This document shows, piece after piece, positions 8,504-16,667 of a stretch of DNA of 42,787 nucleotides. The notes beneath the pieces were generated by a model. That model was not told where the DNA came from and did no database searches. It worked only from the letters and a program-made list of their open reading frames with translations. Source of the DNA: CAZMNY01 sp964567745 (lineage in GTDB: Bacteria; Planctomycetota; Planctomycetia; Pirellulales; Pirellulaceae); assembly GCA_964567745.1 (NCBI GenBank), contig CAZMNY010000057.1:1-42787 (forward strand), in the 5' to 3' direction. Made by a program: the position numbers and the translations under genes. The first letter of the stretch is position 1. Each line of letters starts with the position of its first letter.

Positions 8504-8532
8504 ATTATAAGGCGGTCGCAAAGTGCGGTCAA
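8504..8532 (-). promoter_or_regulatory. Strong sigma-70 promoter of dnaG-rpoD
   Basis: On the minus strand TTGACC (8532-8527) and a perfect TATAAT (8509-8504) are separated by exactly 17 bases. Transcription should begin near 8497, giving an 80-odd-base leader before the GTG of dnaG. As rpoD lies downstream, the housekeeping sigma factor would drive its own synthesis. Confidence 0.8.
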
Positions 8533-8673
8533 CAATCGACGGCGCGGGTGCCCTCGATGCGGCTCTAGATAGCCACATTGTACGCCATAACGGACTCGGA
8601 TTGGATGCAATGACGCTCGATGTCGAAACGACAATGGAAGAGTGCGGCGACCGAGAAGGCGTTAGCCACGACT

Positions 8674-9903
8674 CTATGGCAAAGAAGAGTTTTCCGGACT
8701 TTGGTTAGCCGGCAGTTTAGTGGGCCGCAAGCCGACTTTGATCTGCAAGACCATCGCCACCTGGTCTCGAATGATGTGGACCTTCGCGGTCGAGCCAACA
8801 GGAGTCGAGGCCACCGCCCGGCTCAACTCATTTGGGCTGGCGACGTCGGTCTCATTCCATCGAACAATGATGTCGCCCGGCGAGACGCCCGCTTGCTGGG
8901 CCGGGGCGTTGTCAAAATCACTGATATCCACGACCAAGGCACCGACGGGCTCGACGCCAAGCCGTTCGGCGAGCGAATTGGAAACCGGCAACATCTCCAC
9001 TCCGAGCCACCCGCGTTCGATTTGCTTCGAGTTTCGGAGGCGGTAAAAGACATCCTCGGCGACTTTGCTGGGGACGGCGAAACTGATTCCCTGATATGCG
9101 TGTCCGACGATCGCCGTGTTAATGCCAATCACGTTGCCGTGTTCGTCCACGAGCGGGCCGCCGCTGTTTCCAGGATTTACGGCAGCGTCCGTTTGAAGGA
9201 AATTCTGAAAACTGTGCCCTTCCGCAGAGCCTCGGTTCTTTGCGCTGAGAATCCCGAAGGTGATTGAGCTCTGCAGGCCAAAAGGACTTCCCAAAGCCCA
9301 AACCAGCGAGCCGACTTCCAAGCGATCGCTATCCCCCCATTCAGCGGGAATGAGACCGTCCGCCTCGACTTTGATAATCGCGATATCCGTAAGCGGGTCG
9401 GCTCCGATCAGCCGAGCGGACAGGCTGCGGCCGTCATTTAGAGTAACGTCAATCTCAAGAGCATTCTGAACGACGTGGTGGTTGGTAACGATATATCCCT
9501 CGACATCCATGATCACACCAGACCCTTGGCCAGCCGTCTCGTGCTGCCGAAGATACGGCAGGCCATCGCCAATCAAATCCTGGCTCACGCTTCTCACCTG
9601 GATTCGCACGACACTGGGACTTACTCGCTTAGCGATCGCCTGATATCCAGCAGATAGTTCGCTGAAGGGGGACTTGGCCAATTCAGCCGAGCCCGCTTGA
9701 TGGGCGGCTCGCTCTTTGCCCCGAGTGATCGAATAACTGATTTCCTCGGCCAAGTACGGCACAACGAATCGGAGGGCAAGCAGGAAGGCGAACAGGGCGA
9801 GAAGACTCATCCAACGCGGACCAGAGTGTGGATGTGCAGCGGGCTCAGCAGGCGCGGCCGAATCCGGCTCTGCCTGAATGTTCCAATCTCGTTCGTCGGA
9901 CAT
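8674..9903 (-). CDS. HtrA/DegP-like trypsin-family serine protease with PDZ domain
   Basis: This 409-residue protein is a membrane-anchored envelope quality-control protease of the Do/DegS type. An N-terminal cytoplasmic stretch leads to one transmembrane helix (about residues 31-50). The trypsin-like domain has all three catalytic residues: His143 in TNHHVV, Asp173 in LTDIAI and Ser247 in GNSGGP. One PDZ domain follows (about 305-395, starting GWLGVEM). A single PDZ and an uncleaved anchor resemble DegS/HhoB rather than two-PDZ DegP. The ATG at 9903 has GGGAG upstream and removes an arginine-rich extension present if the frame is opened further. It is transcribed alone on the minus strand. 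Confidence 0.9.
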   Translation of the reverse strand: MSDERDWNIQAEPDSAAPAEPAAHPHSGPRWMSLLALFAFLLALRFVVPYLAEEISYSITRGKERAAHQAGSAELAKSPFSELSAGYQAIAKRVSPSVVRIQVRSVSQDLIGDGLPYLRQHETAGQGSGVIMDVEGYIVTNHHVVQNALEIDVTLNDGRSLSARLIGADPLTDIAIIKVEADGLIPAEWGDSDRLEVGSLVWALGSPFGLQSSITFGILSAKNRGSAEGHSFQNFLQTDAAVNPGNSGGPLVDEHGNVIGINTAIVGHAYQGISFAVPSKVAEDVFYRLRNSKQIERGWLGVEMLPVSNSLAERLGVEPVGALVVDISDFDNAPAQQAGVSPGDIIVRWNETDVASPNELSRAVASTPVGSTAKVHIIRDQVAMVLQIKVGLRPTKLPANQSPENSSLP

Positions 9904-10311
9904 CGGTGGCTCCCGTATGCGAATCCCAGATGAACATGACGCCAGCCGCGTCCGAACAATGCCCAACTAATAGCATTGCCCAATTATAAACGGCAATACG
10001 AAAAAAAGGCGGCTGGGGTTCCCTGGGAAGAAAAACTGAGCCGAGCGATTTAGCAAGATTGGATAACCTGGCTCGGCACCTCCCCCTACTGTTCGCACTG
10101 GAACCGCCGGTTCTTGGATTCCGAGGCCGGAAAATGAGGATAGGCAACCCCCCCGAGAAAGTGAAATAATGGGTGCAACGGGGCGGAGAACGGCAAATCA
10201 GAAGAGAATCTCGACCTGCGCGATATTGAGCCGCCCCTCGGTGGCCATCTCGCTGGCAGCGACATTTGGCTTGAAACGGCTTGGCCGAGCCACAACCTTT
10301 GCTTGCATCCT
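9904..10311. other. Divergent intergenic region between the protease gene and aat
   Basis: About 400 bases separate the divergent protease and aat genes. On the minus strand a perfect TATAAT (9988-9983) lies about 80 bases before the protease start, with a T-rich tract upstream but no good -35 element, so it is a weak promoter candidate. Towards aat I see no convincing promoter and no RNA gene. Confidence 0.35.
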
Positions 10312-10965
10312 ATGCCCGAATCCACCTTTGTGCAGTTTCCGCAGCCAGCCAATCGAGACGGCCTCGTTTTGCTCGACGGCAAACTGACGCCGGATTGGGT
10401 TCTTTCTGCCTACCGGCAGGGAGTTTTTCCATGGCCCATTGTGGACGGCCACCACGAACAACTCGCTTGGTTCTCGCCGGACCCGAGAGCTATCTTGCCG
10501 CTCGACAACTTCCACGTCTCTCGTCGTTTGGCGAGGCGTCTACGACGAGGCGAATTCGAATTGACGGTGAACGAAGCATTCGACGACGTGGTCGACGCGT
10601 GCGCCCAGTCCCGCGGCACCGGAATCTGGTTGACGGAGACCATGGCGGAAGCCTACCGCAAGCTTCAATCCATCGGGCACGCGCACTCAGTGGAAAGCTG
10701 GCGCGAGGGACAATTGGTCGGAGGCATTTTGGGAATCACTTGCGGCGGACTGTTTTCCGCCGAGTCGATGTTTCACCGAAGCTACGATGCGGGAAACGCA
10801 GCCCTCGCCGAACTAGTCGCCCGTTTGCGGCGTCGCGGTTTCCGACTTATCGATGTGCAGCAGACTTCGTTGCACATGTCGTCACTCGGCGCGATCGAGG
10901 TCAGCCGCGCTGACTATCTCGACAAACTGTCTGAGGCAATGCGTCTCGATGTCGAATTCGCATAA
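10312..10965 (+). CDS. aat: Leucyl/phenylalanyl-tRNA--protein transferase
   Basis: Aat adds Leu or Phe from aminoacyl-tRNA to the N-terminus of proteins starting with Arg or Lys, marking them for ClpS/ClpAP degradation (N-end rule). The 217-residue length fits. Diagnostic segments are YRQGVFPWP near residue 37, WFSPDPRAILP, RGTGIWLTETMAEAY, HSVESWREGQLVGGILGI and FSAESMFHR, which line the aminoacyl binding pocket. The ATG at 10312 gives MPESTFVQFP, a typical start; a TTG three codons earlier is less likely. No clear Shine-Dalgarno sequence is visible, so translation may be weak. Neighbours on both sides are on the other strand. Confidence 0.93.
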   Translation: MPESTFVQFPQPANRDGLVLLDGKLTPDWVLSAYRQGVFPWPIVDGHHEQLAWFSPDPRAILPLDNFHVSRRLARRLRRGEFELTVNEAFDDVVDACAQSRGTGIWLTETMAEAYRKLQSIGHAHSVESWREGQLVGGILGITCGGLFSAESMFHRSYDAGNAALAELVARLRRRGFRLIDVQQTSLHMSSLGAIEVSRADYLDKLSEAMRLDVEFA

Positions 10966-10985
10966 CGGCTCGTGCTCGACTCAAC

Positions 10986-11240
10986 TCACCCGCCTGCAAC
11001 CGGCGCGACGAGCATCAATTCGTCGCCGTCGCTCAGCTCGCAATCATCGAAGTTGCTTAGCGCGCCCTGATGCCGACCAGAGACCGTAACGAGCGTACTC
11101 TCCGGCAACGGCTCGCTCGACAATTCGCGCAATTTCGCCAAGGCGGCTGCGAGCGTCGCTTGTTCGTCAAGATCCAGATGATCAGGTGCCCCGCCCGCCA
11201 AGTGATACATTCGACCGGTGATAAAAACGTCGACTCTCAT
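10986..11240 (-). CDS. MoaD/ThiS-family sulfur carrier protein
   Basis: An 84-residue beta-grasp ubiquitin-like protein ending in the diagnostic Gly-Gly (PVAGG). In this family an E1-like enzyme adenylates the terminal glycine, which then carries sulfur as a thiocarboxylate. The segment DGDELMLVAPVAGG is typical of MoaD, where it serves molybdopterin synthase. The ATG has GGAGACAGG directly upstream. The E1-like gene lies 46 bases upstream on the same strand, so the two probably form a carrier/activator pair. No other molybdopterin or thiamine gene is present, so the pathway (Moco, thiamine or another sulfur transfer) is not decided. Confidence 0.85.
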   Translation of the reverse strand: MRVDVFITGRMYHLAGGAPDHLDLDEQATLAAALAKLRELSSEPLPESTLVTVSGRHQGALSNFDDCELSDGDELMLVAPVAGG

Positions 11241-11286
11241 CCTGTCTCCAAATAGCGACTTGACTAGTTCATTACGGCAGCGGCGA

Positions 11287-12042
11287 TCACGACGACTCGT
11301 CGCTCAGTTCGCCACAGCAGGGGCAATCCGGCTTCCGTTTGAGTTCTGTCATTGCGATGCGACCCGCGAAACCATCGTAGGTTAGCATTTTGCCCCAAAG
11401 GGGATTGCCGCTGCCGGAGAGGATCTTGATCGCTTCCAAAGCAGCCAGCGAGCCAATTGCAGAAGAGATCGCACCGACCACAGGGAAGAACTCTTCGAAC
11501 GGTGGCGGCTCGGGATAGATGCATTGCAAGCAGGGAGTGCGTCCGGCTTGGAGTACGAGCAACGTCCCTGACATGCCCCATTGAGCGGCATCAATCAGTG
11601 GAATCCCCGCCTTGGCTGCGACTCGATTGAGCCGCAGGCGCTCCTCAAACGTGGGCGGGCAGCTGAGTATGATATCGCAGCGATTGGCGATCTCCTGAGC
11701 CTGCTCGTCATCCGGCTCGAACTCCAAGGCCTCAACCGTGAGCCAGCGGTTTCGATCTCGCAACGTATTGGCGAAATTCTCGGCGCGGAGTTCGCCGAGT
11801 CCGCTCTCTTGGCCAAGCACTTGCCGATTCAGATCGGGCGATATCAACTGCCCGCCATGTGCCAGGATGATGCGACCAACGCCGCCCATGGCCAGCATCT
11901 GCGAGGCCGGTCCGCCCATCCCGCCAACTCGCGAAACGAGCGCCGTCGAATGCTTCAGCTTTGCTTGCCCCGCTTCACTCAAGACGCCCGCCCCGATTTG
12001 TCGGTCGTAACGTTCTCGTTCAGCATCAGTCAGTTCGGAAAT
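11287..12042 (-). CDS. ThiF/MoeB/HesA-family adenylyltransferase, probable ATT start
   Basis: An E1-like enzyme expected to adenylate the C-terminal glycine of the neighbouring MoaD/ThiS protein. The nucleotide-binding loop is RVGGMGGPASQML. Further on are DLNRQ with the conserved arginine and the CDIILSC segment, and four cysteines (PCLQC and CPCC) form the structural zinc site. Family members begin with an 'ERYxRQ' helix, and here the frame reads ERERYDRQIGAG just upstream of the first usual start (TTG at 11982). No ATG, GTG or TTG lies between the in-frame TGA and that helix. The codon ATT at 12042, giving (M)SELTDAERERYDRQ, sits 8 bases after GGAG. A CTG at 12033 is the other option. Length from ATT is 251 residues. 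Confidence 0.85.
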   Translation of the reverse strand: MSELTDAERERYDRQIGAGVLSEAGQAKLKHSTALVSRVGGMGGPASQMLAMGGVGRIILAHGGQLISPDLNRQVLGQESGLGELRAENFANTLRDRNRWLTVEALEFEPDDEQAQEIANRCDIILSCPPTFEERLRLNRVAAKAGIPLIDAAQWGMSGTLLVLQAGRTPCLQCIYPEPPPFEEFFPVVGAISSAIGSLAALEAIKILSGSGNPLWGKMLTYDGFAGRIAMTELKRKPDCPCCGELSDESS

Positions 12043-12161
12043 CGTATTGGCTCCGTTTCATAAGTAAAAAACGCTAATGCGATCCGTCAGCAATTCGTCA
12101 GTTCATCAAGCCGCAACGAGGAGCTCGACGGGAGTGGTGGCGTGATTCGAGTTTCGCTCGT

Positions 12162-12872
12162 TCAATTCGCACTCTCAAGGCTCTCATCACTGGCATCGGC
12201 AGCAGCCGCGCCGTCTTCGCCGAGAATCTCACCCGCTTGCATTTGCAATGAGCCCTGGGCTCGAGCGGCGGCGGACTCGTCGTGAGTCGCCAGCAGCACC
12301 GTTCGGCCGTTTTGATGAAACTCGGCAAGCAAATCGAGAACCGCTTCTGCGTTCTTGGCGTCGAGATTGCCCGTCGGTTCGTCGGCGAGGATCAAACGAG
12401 GATTGTTGATCATGGCGCGAGCCACGGCGGCTCGCTGCCGTTCGCCCGCGCTCAATTGCCCTGGGCGGTGATGCAAACGCGACTCGAGACCAAATTGGCA
12501 AAGTAACGACTGCGCTTTCTCCCTGACTTTGGCTGCATTGGGATCGACCGCCGCGGCAACCACGTTGTCGAGAATATTCAGGTAGGGCAAGAGATGAAAC
12601 ATCTGAAACACGAACCCAATATGGGCAGCTCGAAAGGCAGCTCGCTCCCCTGCGGCAGCGGATGAAATCTCGAATCCGTCCAAACTAATTCGCCCGCTCG
12701 TGGGCGTAGCCAGCCCGCCAATCAGCGATAGCAACGTCGATTTTCCTGATCCGCTATGGCCCCGTACAGCCAAGTACTGTCCGATCGGCACGTTCAACGA
12801 AACGTTCTTAATCGCATCGACGTCGCCGTGATTCGTCGTAAAGCGTTTGGAAATATTTTCAATACTTATCAT
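12162..12872 (-). CDS. ABC transporter ATP-binding protein (LolD/MacB type)
   Basis: A 236-residue ATPase of the lipoprotein-release/macrolide-efflux subfamily, which powers FtsX-type permeases. It has Walker A GHSGSGKST (about residue 39), the Q-loop in GFVFQMFHLLPYL, the signature LSAGERQR and Walker B LILADEPTGNLD, then the H-loop in LLATHDE. The C-terminal tail is rich in Ala, Asp and Glu. The ATG at 12872 has only a weak ribosome site but forms an ATGA overlap with a frame coming from upstream. No permease gene lies beside it; the upstream gene is a single-pass membrane protein of unknown role. It may serve a permease encoded elsewhere. Confidence 0.88.
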   Translation of the reverse strand: MISIENISKRFTTNHGDVDAIKNVSLNVPIGQYLAVRGHSGSGKSTLLSLIGGLATPTSGRISLDGFEISSAAAGERAAFRAAHIGFVFQMFHLLPYLNILDNVVAAAVDPNAAKVREKAQSLLCQFGLESRLHHRPGQLSAGERQRAAVARAMINNPRLILADEPTGNLDAKNAEAVLDLLAEFHQNGRTVLLATHDESAAARAQGSLQMQAGEILGEDGAAAADASDESLESAN

Positions 12873-13011
12873 GACTGATCCAACAGGGCGTCCGTACGAC
12901 TGCGAAGACCGAACGCGGTGGCTTGTTCGAACGGCAGCCGATGCAACTGGAGATACTCTGGGCGATCGCCTCGCGCAGACGATCCGGCTGATTCCGCTAC
13001 GAGCGATAATT
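12873..13011 (-). other. Short gap with an open frame ending in ATGA overlap
   Basis: Between the two minus-strand genes one frame stays open for about 48 codons and ends in a TGA overlapping the ABC gene's ATG (ATGA). Its tail reads LPFEQATAFGLRSRTDALLDQS, which looks coding, but there is no ATG or GTG to start it. It may be a remnant of a gene 3' end or chance. Confidence 0.2.
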
Positions 13012-14400
13012 CTAGCGAGGGCGAAGAATGACAAGAGTCGCAACGAATAGCAGACCCAAGGCAACGACGAGAACACCGGCTACCGCCCAAATCGAATAGC
13101 TTGCCGACGCGCGCGCCGGGGAGGCGTCTTCGGTCCGAGCCGTAGCAACTTCGCGATCAGCACCGGCATTCGATCCGTGGAAAGCCCCGTCGTCCTTCGC
13201 ACTGGACGCGTCCGCTACCTTCTTCTCCTCGTCATCGTTCGACGGATCCTGCGCGGCGTCCGTCGTTTCGGCAATCCCATCAGGCTCGGTTGTCGTCTCG
13301 CCATCACTAGAAACGTCCGTTGTCGCTTCTTCGGGATCGCTGGGAATAATCAAATCAGGAAACAGATCGACAGCGCCAAGTTGTTCGTTTCCTTCCTCAA
13401 CGCCAAACTTCTGCGCCATGGTGATTGCCGCAGATTCCCAATCGTAGTTGATCAACAAATCGACGCCGGGGTTTTCTTCCTTGACCGTGCAAGAGCACGC
13501 GCCGGTGAGAAACTGAACCGCATCCGCCAAATTGTCTGCGCTGATGCCAAGTCCCAGGTAAGGAGGATGAACTCGACCGCGGCCATAAACAGGAAACACC
13601 ATCGGTTGATCAAACTCGTGCAGATCGGACTCAACCGCCAGCAACATGCGAACCAACCATTTTTCGGCTGGATCGTCTCGCCGGATTCTCAACATGGCGA
13701 TTTCATGCTTGGGGCGCAAGTCCTTCTCGTTCTCTTCCTCGACCGCTCCGGTCGGTGCCGCGTACAAATCCAGTTTGCCCTCGCGAACATTATTCACGAC
13801 CAGCTGAGTTATTTGTGCGGCAGCTTCGTTCGACACCGTTGACTCAGATGATTCGGCGTCTTCTCCATCCTTCGATTCCGTCTTCTTCGGGTCGGCTGCC
13901 TTTTTTGCTTTGTCGCTCGATTCGAGCACAACGAGCACGGTCGCCATGCCTTCTTCCAACATGCTGGCAAGTTGAGTGCGCGCAGGCGACGCGGTCATTG
14001 CTTTGACGTCGGGGAGCGTCAGGTCGCCAGCATGGACGACTCCGCCAAGCGGAGGAGGTGCGATGACGATGTAGGCGCTTTCCGGCTTACCGAGCTTCTT
14101 CCAATGCTCTGCTGCGATCGGAGGAGCGGCGTCAATGTCCGCGACAGGAATGTCATAAAACGACACGTTGGGCTTGGGCGGCTCGCTGTCCTCCATTGCC
14201 TTAAGCGCCAAGTTGACTTCGTTCTGCGCCTTTGTCGGCTCATTGGCATGCACGAAGAACACAAAGTAATTCGAGGCCGGCCAGCGATACATCGCATACC
14301 GATAAACGGGCGTGTCACAGGCGGAAACGCGACTGGCGCTAATCGCCCCCATACTGATGATCAGGAAGGCCGTAAGCGCATTGCGAAATCGTGACGGCAT
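13012..14400 (-). CDS. Exported single-pass membrane protein of unknown function
   Basis: I do not recognise a characterised family. The 462-residue protein starts with a signal peptide (hydrophobic about residues 8-22, probable cleavage near SRVSA-CDTP). A lumenal domain follows, opening with CDTPVYRYAMYRWPAS, a segment I associate with planctomycete hypothetical proteins. A low-complexity acidic stretch lies at about 160-190. The region with VFPVYGRGRVHPPYLG and FLTGACSCTVKEENPG is well ordered and contains a CSC pair. After a second acidic Ser/Thr/Asp-rich linker (about 365-435) there is one C-terminal transmembrane helix (about 438-459) ending ILRPR. The expected topology is a periplasmic domain held by a C-terminal anchor. 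It lies directly upstream of the ABC ATPase and may work with it. Confidence 0.75.
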   Translation of the reverse strand: MPSRFRNALTAFLIISMGAISASRVSACDTPVYRYAMYRWPASNYFVFFVHANEPTKAQNEVNLALKAMEDSEPPKPNVSFYDIPVADIDAAPPIAAEHWKKLGKPESAYIVIAPPPLGGVVHAGDLTLPDVKAMTASPARTQLASMLEEGMATVLVVLESSDKAKKAADPKKTESKDGEDAESSESTVSNEAAAQITQLVVNNVREGKLDLYAAPTGAVEEENEKDLRPKHEIAMLRIRRDDPAEKWLVRMLLAVESDLHEFDQPMVFPVYGRGRVHPPYLGLGISADNLADAVQFLTGACSCTVKEENPGVDLLINYDWESAAITMAQKFGVEEGNEQLGAVDLFPDLIIPSDPEEATTDVSSDGETTTEPDGIAETTDAAQDPSNDDEEKKVADASSAKDDGAFHGSNAGADREVATARTEDASPARASASYSIWAVAGVLVVALGLLFVATLVILRPR

Positions 14401-14617
14401 GACGTTCTCACCTGTGAGGAACTTTGATAAACCAATCGAAATCCTGATTCCGATCTGACGCGAGCCCGCGCGTGAAAAAACCGGAATGCACCCAGAAGCA
14501 AGATCTCAATCGCGGCGTGACTCAAGTCGCGGGCCCGTTGCCCAACTAGCGACCGAAGCGACTAATAGGATAACAGGGACCGCACCAAAGAATCAATCAA
14601 GTCGGCCTCACCTGGAG

Positions 14618-15049
14618 CTAGTCCTCGGAAATCGTGATTTTCACGATCTTGTCGCCCATTTCAATCGCGTCGACGACGTCTTGGCTATCGATGACTTGGC
14701 CGAAAACGGAGTGTTTGCCGTCCAGCCAGGGCGTGGCGACATGGGTGATGAAGAACTGCGAACCATTCGTGTTGGGGCCGCTGTTGGCCATCGACAGAAC
14801 GCCGGGACCGTCGTGCTTCAGATCAGCGTGAAACTCGTCTTCAAACTGATACCCAGGGCCTCCCGTTCCGGTGCCTTGCGGACATCCGCCTTGAATCATG
14901 AAGTCGTCGATCACACGATGAAACACAAGGCCGTCGTAAAACCCTTTAGCGACCAACGTCTCAAAATTCTCGACGGTCTTGGGCGTCTTGTCAGCGTGCA
15001 GTTGGACCCGAATCGTCCCCCTGCTTGTCTCAAACGTGGCAATCTTCAT
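14618..15049 (-). CDS. Cyclophilin-type peptidyl-prolyl cis-trans isomerase
   Basis: A 143-residue cytoplasmic cyclophilin (PpiB-like; no signal peptide from this start). It catalyses cis-trans isomerisation of proline bonds. The active-site arginine is in FHRVIDDFMIQGG; GSQFFITHVATPWLDGKHSVFG holds the other substrate-pocket residues. The ATG at 15049 is preceded by AAGGAA and begins MKIATFETSRGTIRVQL, the usual start; an upstream extension in the same frame lacks similarity. It is separated by more than 200 bases from its downstream neighbour. Confidence 0.94.
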   Translation of the reverse strand: MKIATFETSRGTIRVQLHADKTPKTVENFETLVAKGFYDGLVFHRVIDDFMIQGGCPQGTGTGGPGYQFEDEFHADLKHDGPGVLSMANSGPNTNGSQFFITHVATPWLDGKHSVFGQVIDSQDVVDAIEMGDKIVKITISED

Positions 15050-15277
15050 CGTTGTTCCTTTCGTATGTGGGACCGGAACGGCGAAAACCGAGGCGGGGGT
15101 AAAGAACGAAAACAGAGCTTGCGGATCACGCGTTAGTCGAAGAGATCGGCAGTGGGCTGTCAACGGGGCTGAGTTTGCAGCTGTTGACCTAGGCGACGGA
15201 CCATGCGGAGCTGGGAACCGATAACAAGATGAGTATGATAGGTTGTTCCGAAATCGAGCGGTGAATGGAACGAGCCA

Positions 15278-15736
15278 ATGACGCGAAAACGAATCGTTTG
15301 CCCGGAGTGCCAACAAGGACAGATCTGTAGCGAGTTTCAGCGGGCGGATCTGCTCAGGGCGCAAGGTATGCTCCGCCGCGCATCGGAACCGGATTCAACA
15401 ACGCTTGAGGTCCTGCTCGCCTCGGCCCTTCCCAAAATGAAATGCACCGCGTGCGATGGGGTGGGTCTTCAGATCGACCAACAATTTGAAGATCAAAGCG
15501 ACGATTGGAACGAGTGGGGAGAGGAAGCGAAGAATTGCGAGCAATGCGGACAGCGGATTCCTCCCGAACGACTCGAACTCTACCCACAATCGACTCGATG
15601 CGCCGCGTGCGAGTCGGCTCCGATCGAAAAAACCGAAGACGATTATTGCCCCCGATGCGGCAACGTTCTCACCATGCGAACTTCTGGCGCCGGGCTGACT
15701 CGCTACCGCTACTTCTGCTCGGTATGCAAACGATGA
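15278..15736 (+). CDS. Multi-zinc-finger protein with DksA/TraR-type finger
   Basis: A 152-residue protein with ten cysteines in CxxC pairs: CPEC near the N-terminus, CTAC in the middle, CEQC...CAAC, and CPRC...CSVC at the end. The segment CEQCGQRIPPERLELYP...CAAC closely resembles the C-terminal C4 zinc finger of DksA/TraR proteins, which bind RNA polymerase in the ppGpp response, but the coiled coil of DksA is missing. It is therefore more likely an unrelated small zinc protein sharing the finger. Its stop overlaps the start of the next gene (ATGA), so the two are probably translated together. Confidence 0.75.
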   Translation: MTRKRIVCPECQQGQICSEFQRADLLRAQGMLRRASEPDSTTLEVLLASALPKMKCTACDGVGLQIDQQFEDQSDDWNEWGEEAKNCEQCGQRIPPERLELYPQSTRCAACESAPIEKTEDDYCPRCGNVLTMRTSGAGLTRYRYFCSVCKR

Positions 15737-16572
15737 AAAACAGACTTCGAACCGACAGCCTAACCCACACACACCGATTGCCGTCGCGTGCCGAGTGTTC
15801 GCGAGCCCGATCGAGTCGTTGGAAAATGGCCGCGGCCCTAAGCGTTGCGCTTGCACTCGCAGCAGGCTGCGCGCCTGGCGACCTGGCCGACAACGCAACA
15901 GCCGACAACGCAACAGCCGACAAGAGCGACAAGAGGAACGAGAGCCAGGTCGAAGAAGCAAATTTGTCGCAACAAATCGAATTCGTCAACACAGGCCAAG
16001 CCACAACGGTGCATATCGCCGCATCTCTTGTCACCGACTCCGATCTCGCGGCGCTGAGCGAGCTGGCCTCGCTTACTGAAATCAAACTCGACAACTCAAG
16101 CGTCACCGACTCGGGGCTCAGCCATTTGGAAACGTTACAGAAGCTCGAACATCTCCGACTACGCAACGCGGCTATTTCCGATGACGGCGTCGACTCGCTG
16201 CTCAAACTCCAATCGCTTCGTGTGCTCAACCTTCCGCAGGCAACAATGAGCGACACCGGATTGGCTCGCCTCGCTTCACTGCCTCATTTGGAGTTGCTTC
16301 GCATCGGTTCTCCGCGCGTCGGCGACGTCGGTGCGAATTCGCTGCGAGACTTTCCCAGCCTGCGATACGTTCACCTCATTGGATGCCCGATCACCGACAA
16401 AGGGCTCAAGGCCTTTCATGGCATGTCCGAGCTGGAGTCGCTTTATCTGGACGATAGTAACGTCACTGACGAGGGCTGGGCCAAATTGATCAAAGCCAAC
16501 CCCAAGCTGCACATTCACGTCAACCAGCACCACCACGACCTGGATTCGAACGCCCACTCCCACCAGCACTAG
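15733..16572 (+). CDS. Leucine-rich-repeat lipoprotein with His-rich tail
   Basis: A 279-residue predicted lipoprotein. The basic N-terminus and hydrophobic stretch end in the lipobox LAAGC (Cys46). A short tandem ADNAT repeat and a charged linker follow. From about residue 90 to 260 there are six or seven ~24-residue leucine-rich repeats of the planctomycete type (e.g. LTEIKLDNSSVTDSGLSHLE, LESLYLDDSNVTDEGWAKL). The last ~20 residues carry eight histidines, a possible metal-binding tail. The ATG at 15733 overlaps the upstream stop by ATGA; a second ATG at 15826, just before the hydrophobic core, would give a shorter signal peptide and is also possible. LRR proteins of this kind mediate protein binding; the partner is unknown. 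Confidence 0.82.
   Translation: MKNRLRTDSLTHTHRLPSRAECSRARSSRWKMAAALSVALALAAGCAPGDLADNATADNATADKSDKRNESQVEEANLSQQIEFVNTGQATTVHIAASLVTDSDLAALSELASLTEIKLDNSSVTDSGLSHLETLQKLEHLRLRNAAISDDGVDSLLKLQSLRVLNLPQATMSDTGLARLASLPHLELLRIGSPRVGDVGANSLRDFPSLRYVHLIGCPITDKGLKAFHGMSELESLYLDDSNVTDEGWAKLIKANPKLHIHVNQHHHDLDSNAHSHQH
15886..15915 (+). repeat. 15-bp tandem duplication in the lipoprotein gene
   Basis: GCCGACAACGCAACA occurs twice head to tail, and GCCGACAA begins a partial third copy. It encodes the ADNATADNAT linker just after the lipidated cysteine. It looks like a slippage-prone in-frame repeat. Confidence 0.85.
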
Positions 16573-16667
16573 GCAGGGGACTACTATATTGTTGACCAAC
16601 GCCTGCCGTCATCAAGGCGCGGCAGCAACGCCTTCCCAACGGAATTGAACGCGAGTTTCGCCCGATA

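Noticed and set aside
10198..10515. Minus-strand open frame overlapping aat, ending with a plausible NIAQVEILF tail
   Set aside because: It covers the start of a well-supported aat gene, has no ribosome site, and the rest of its product is unlike a protein.
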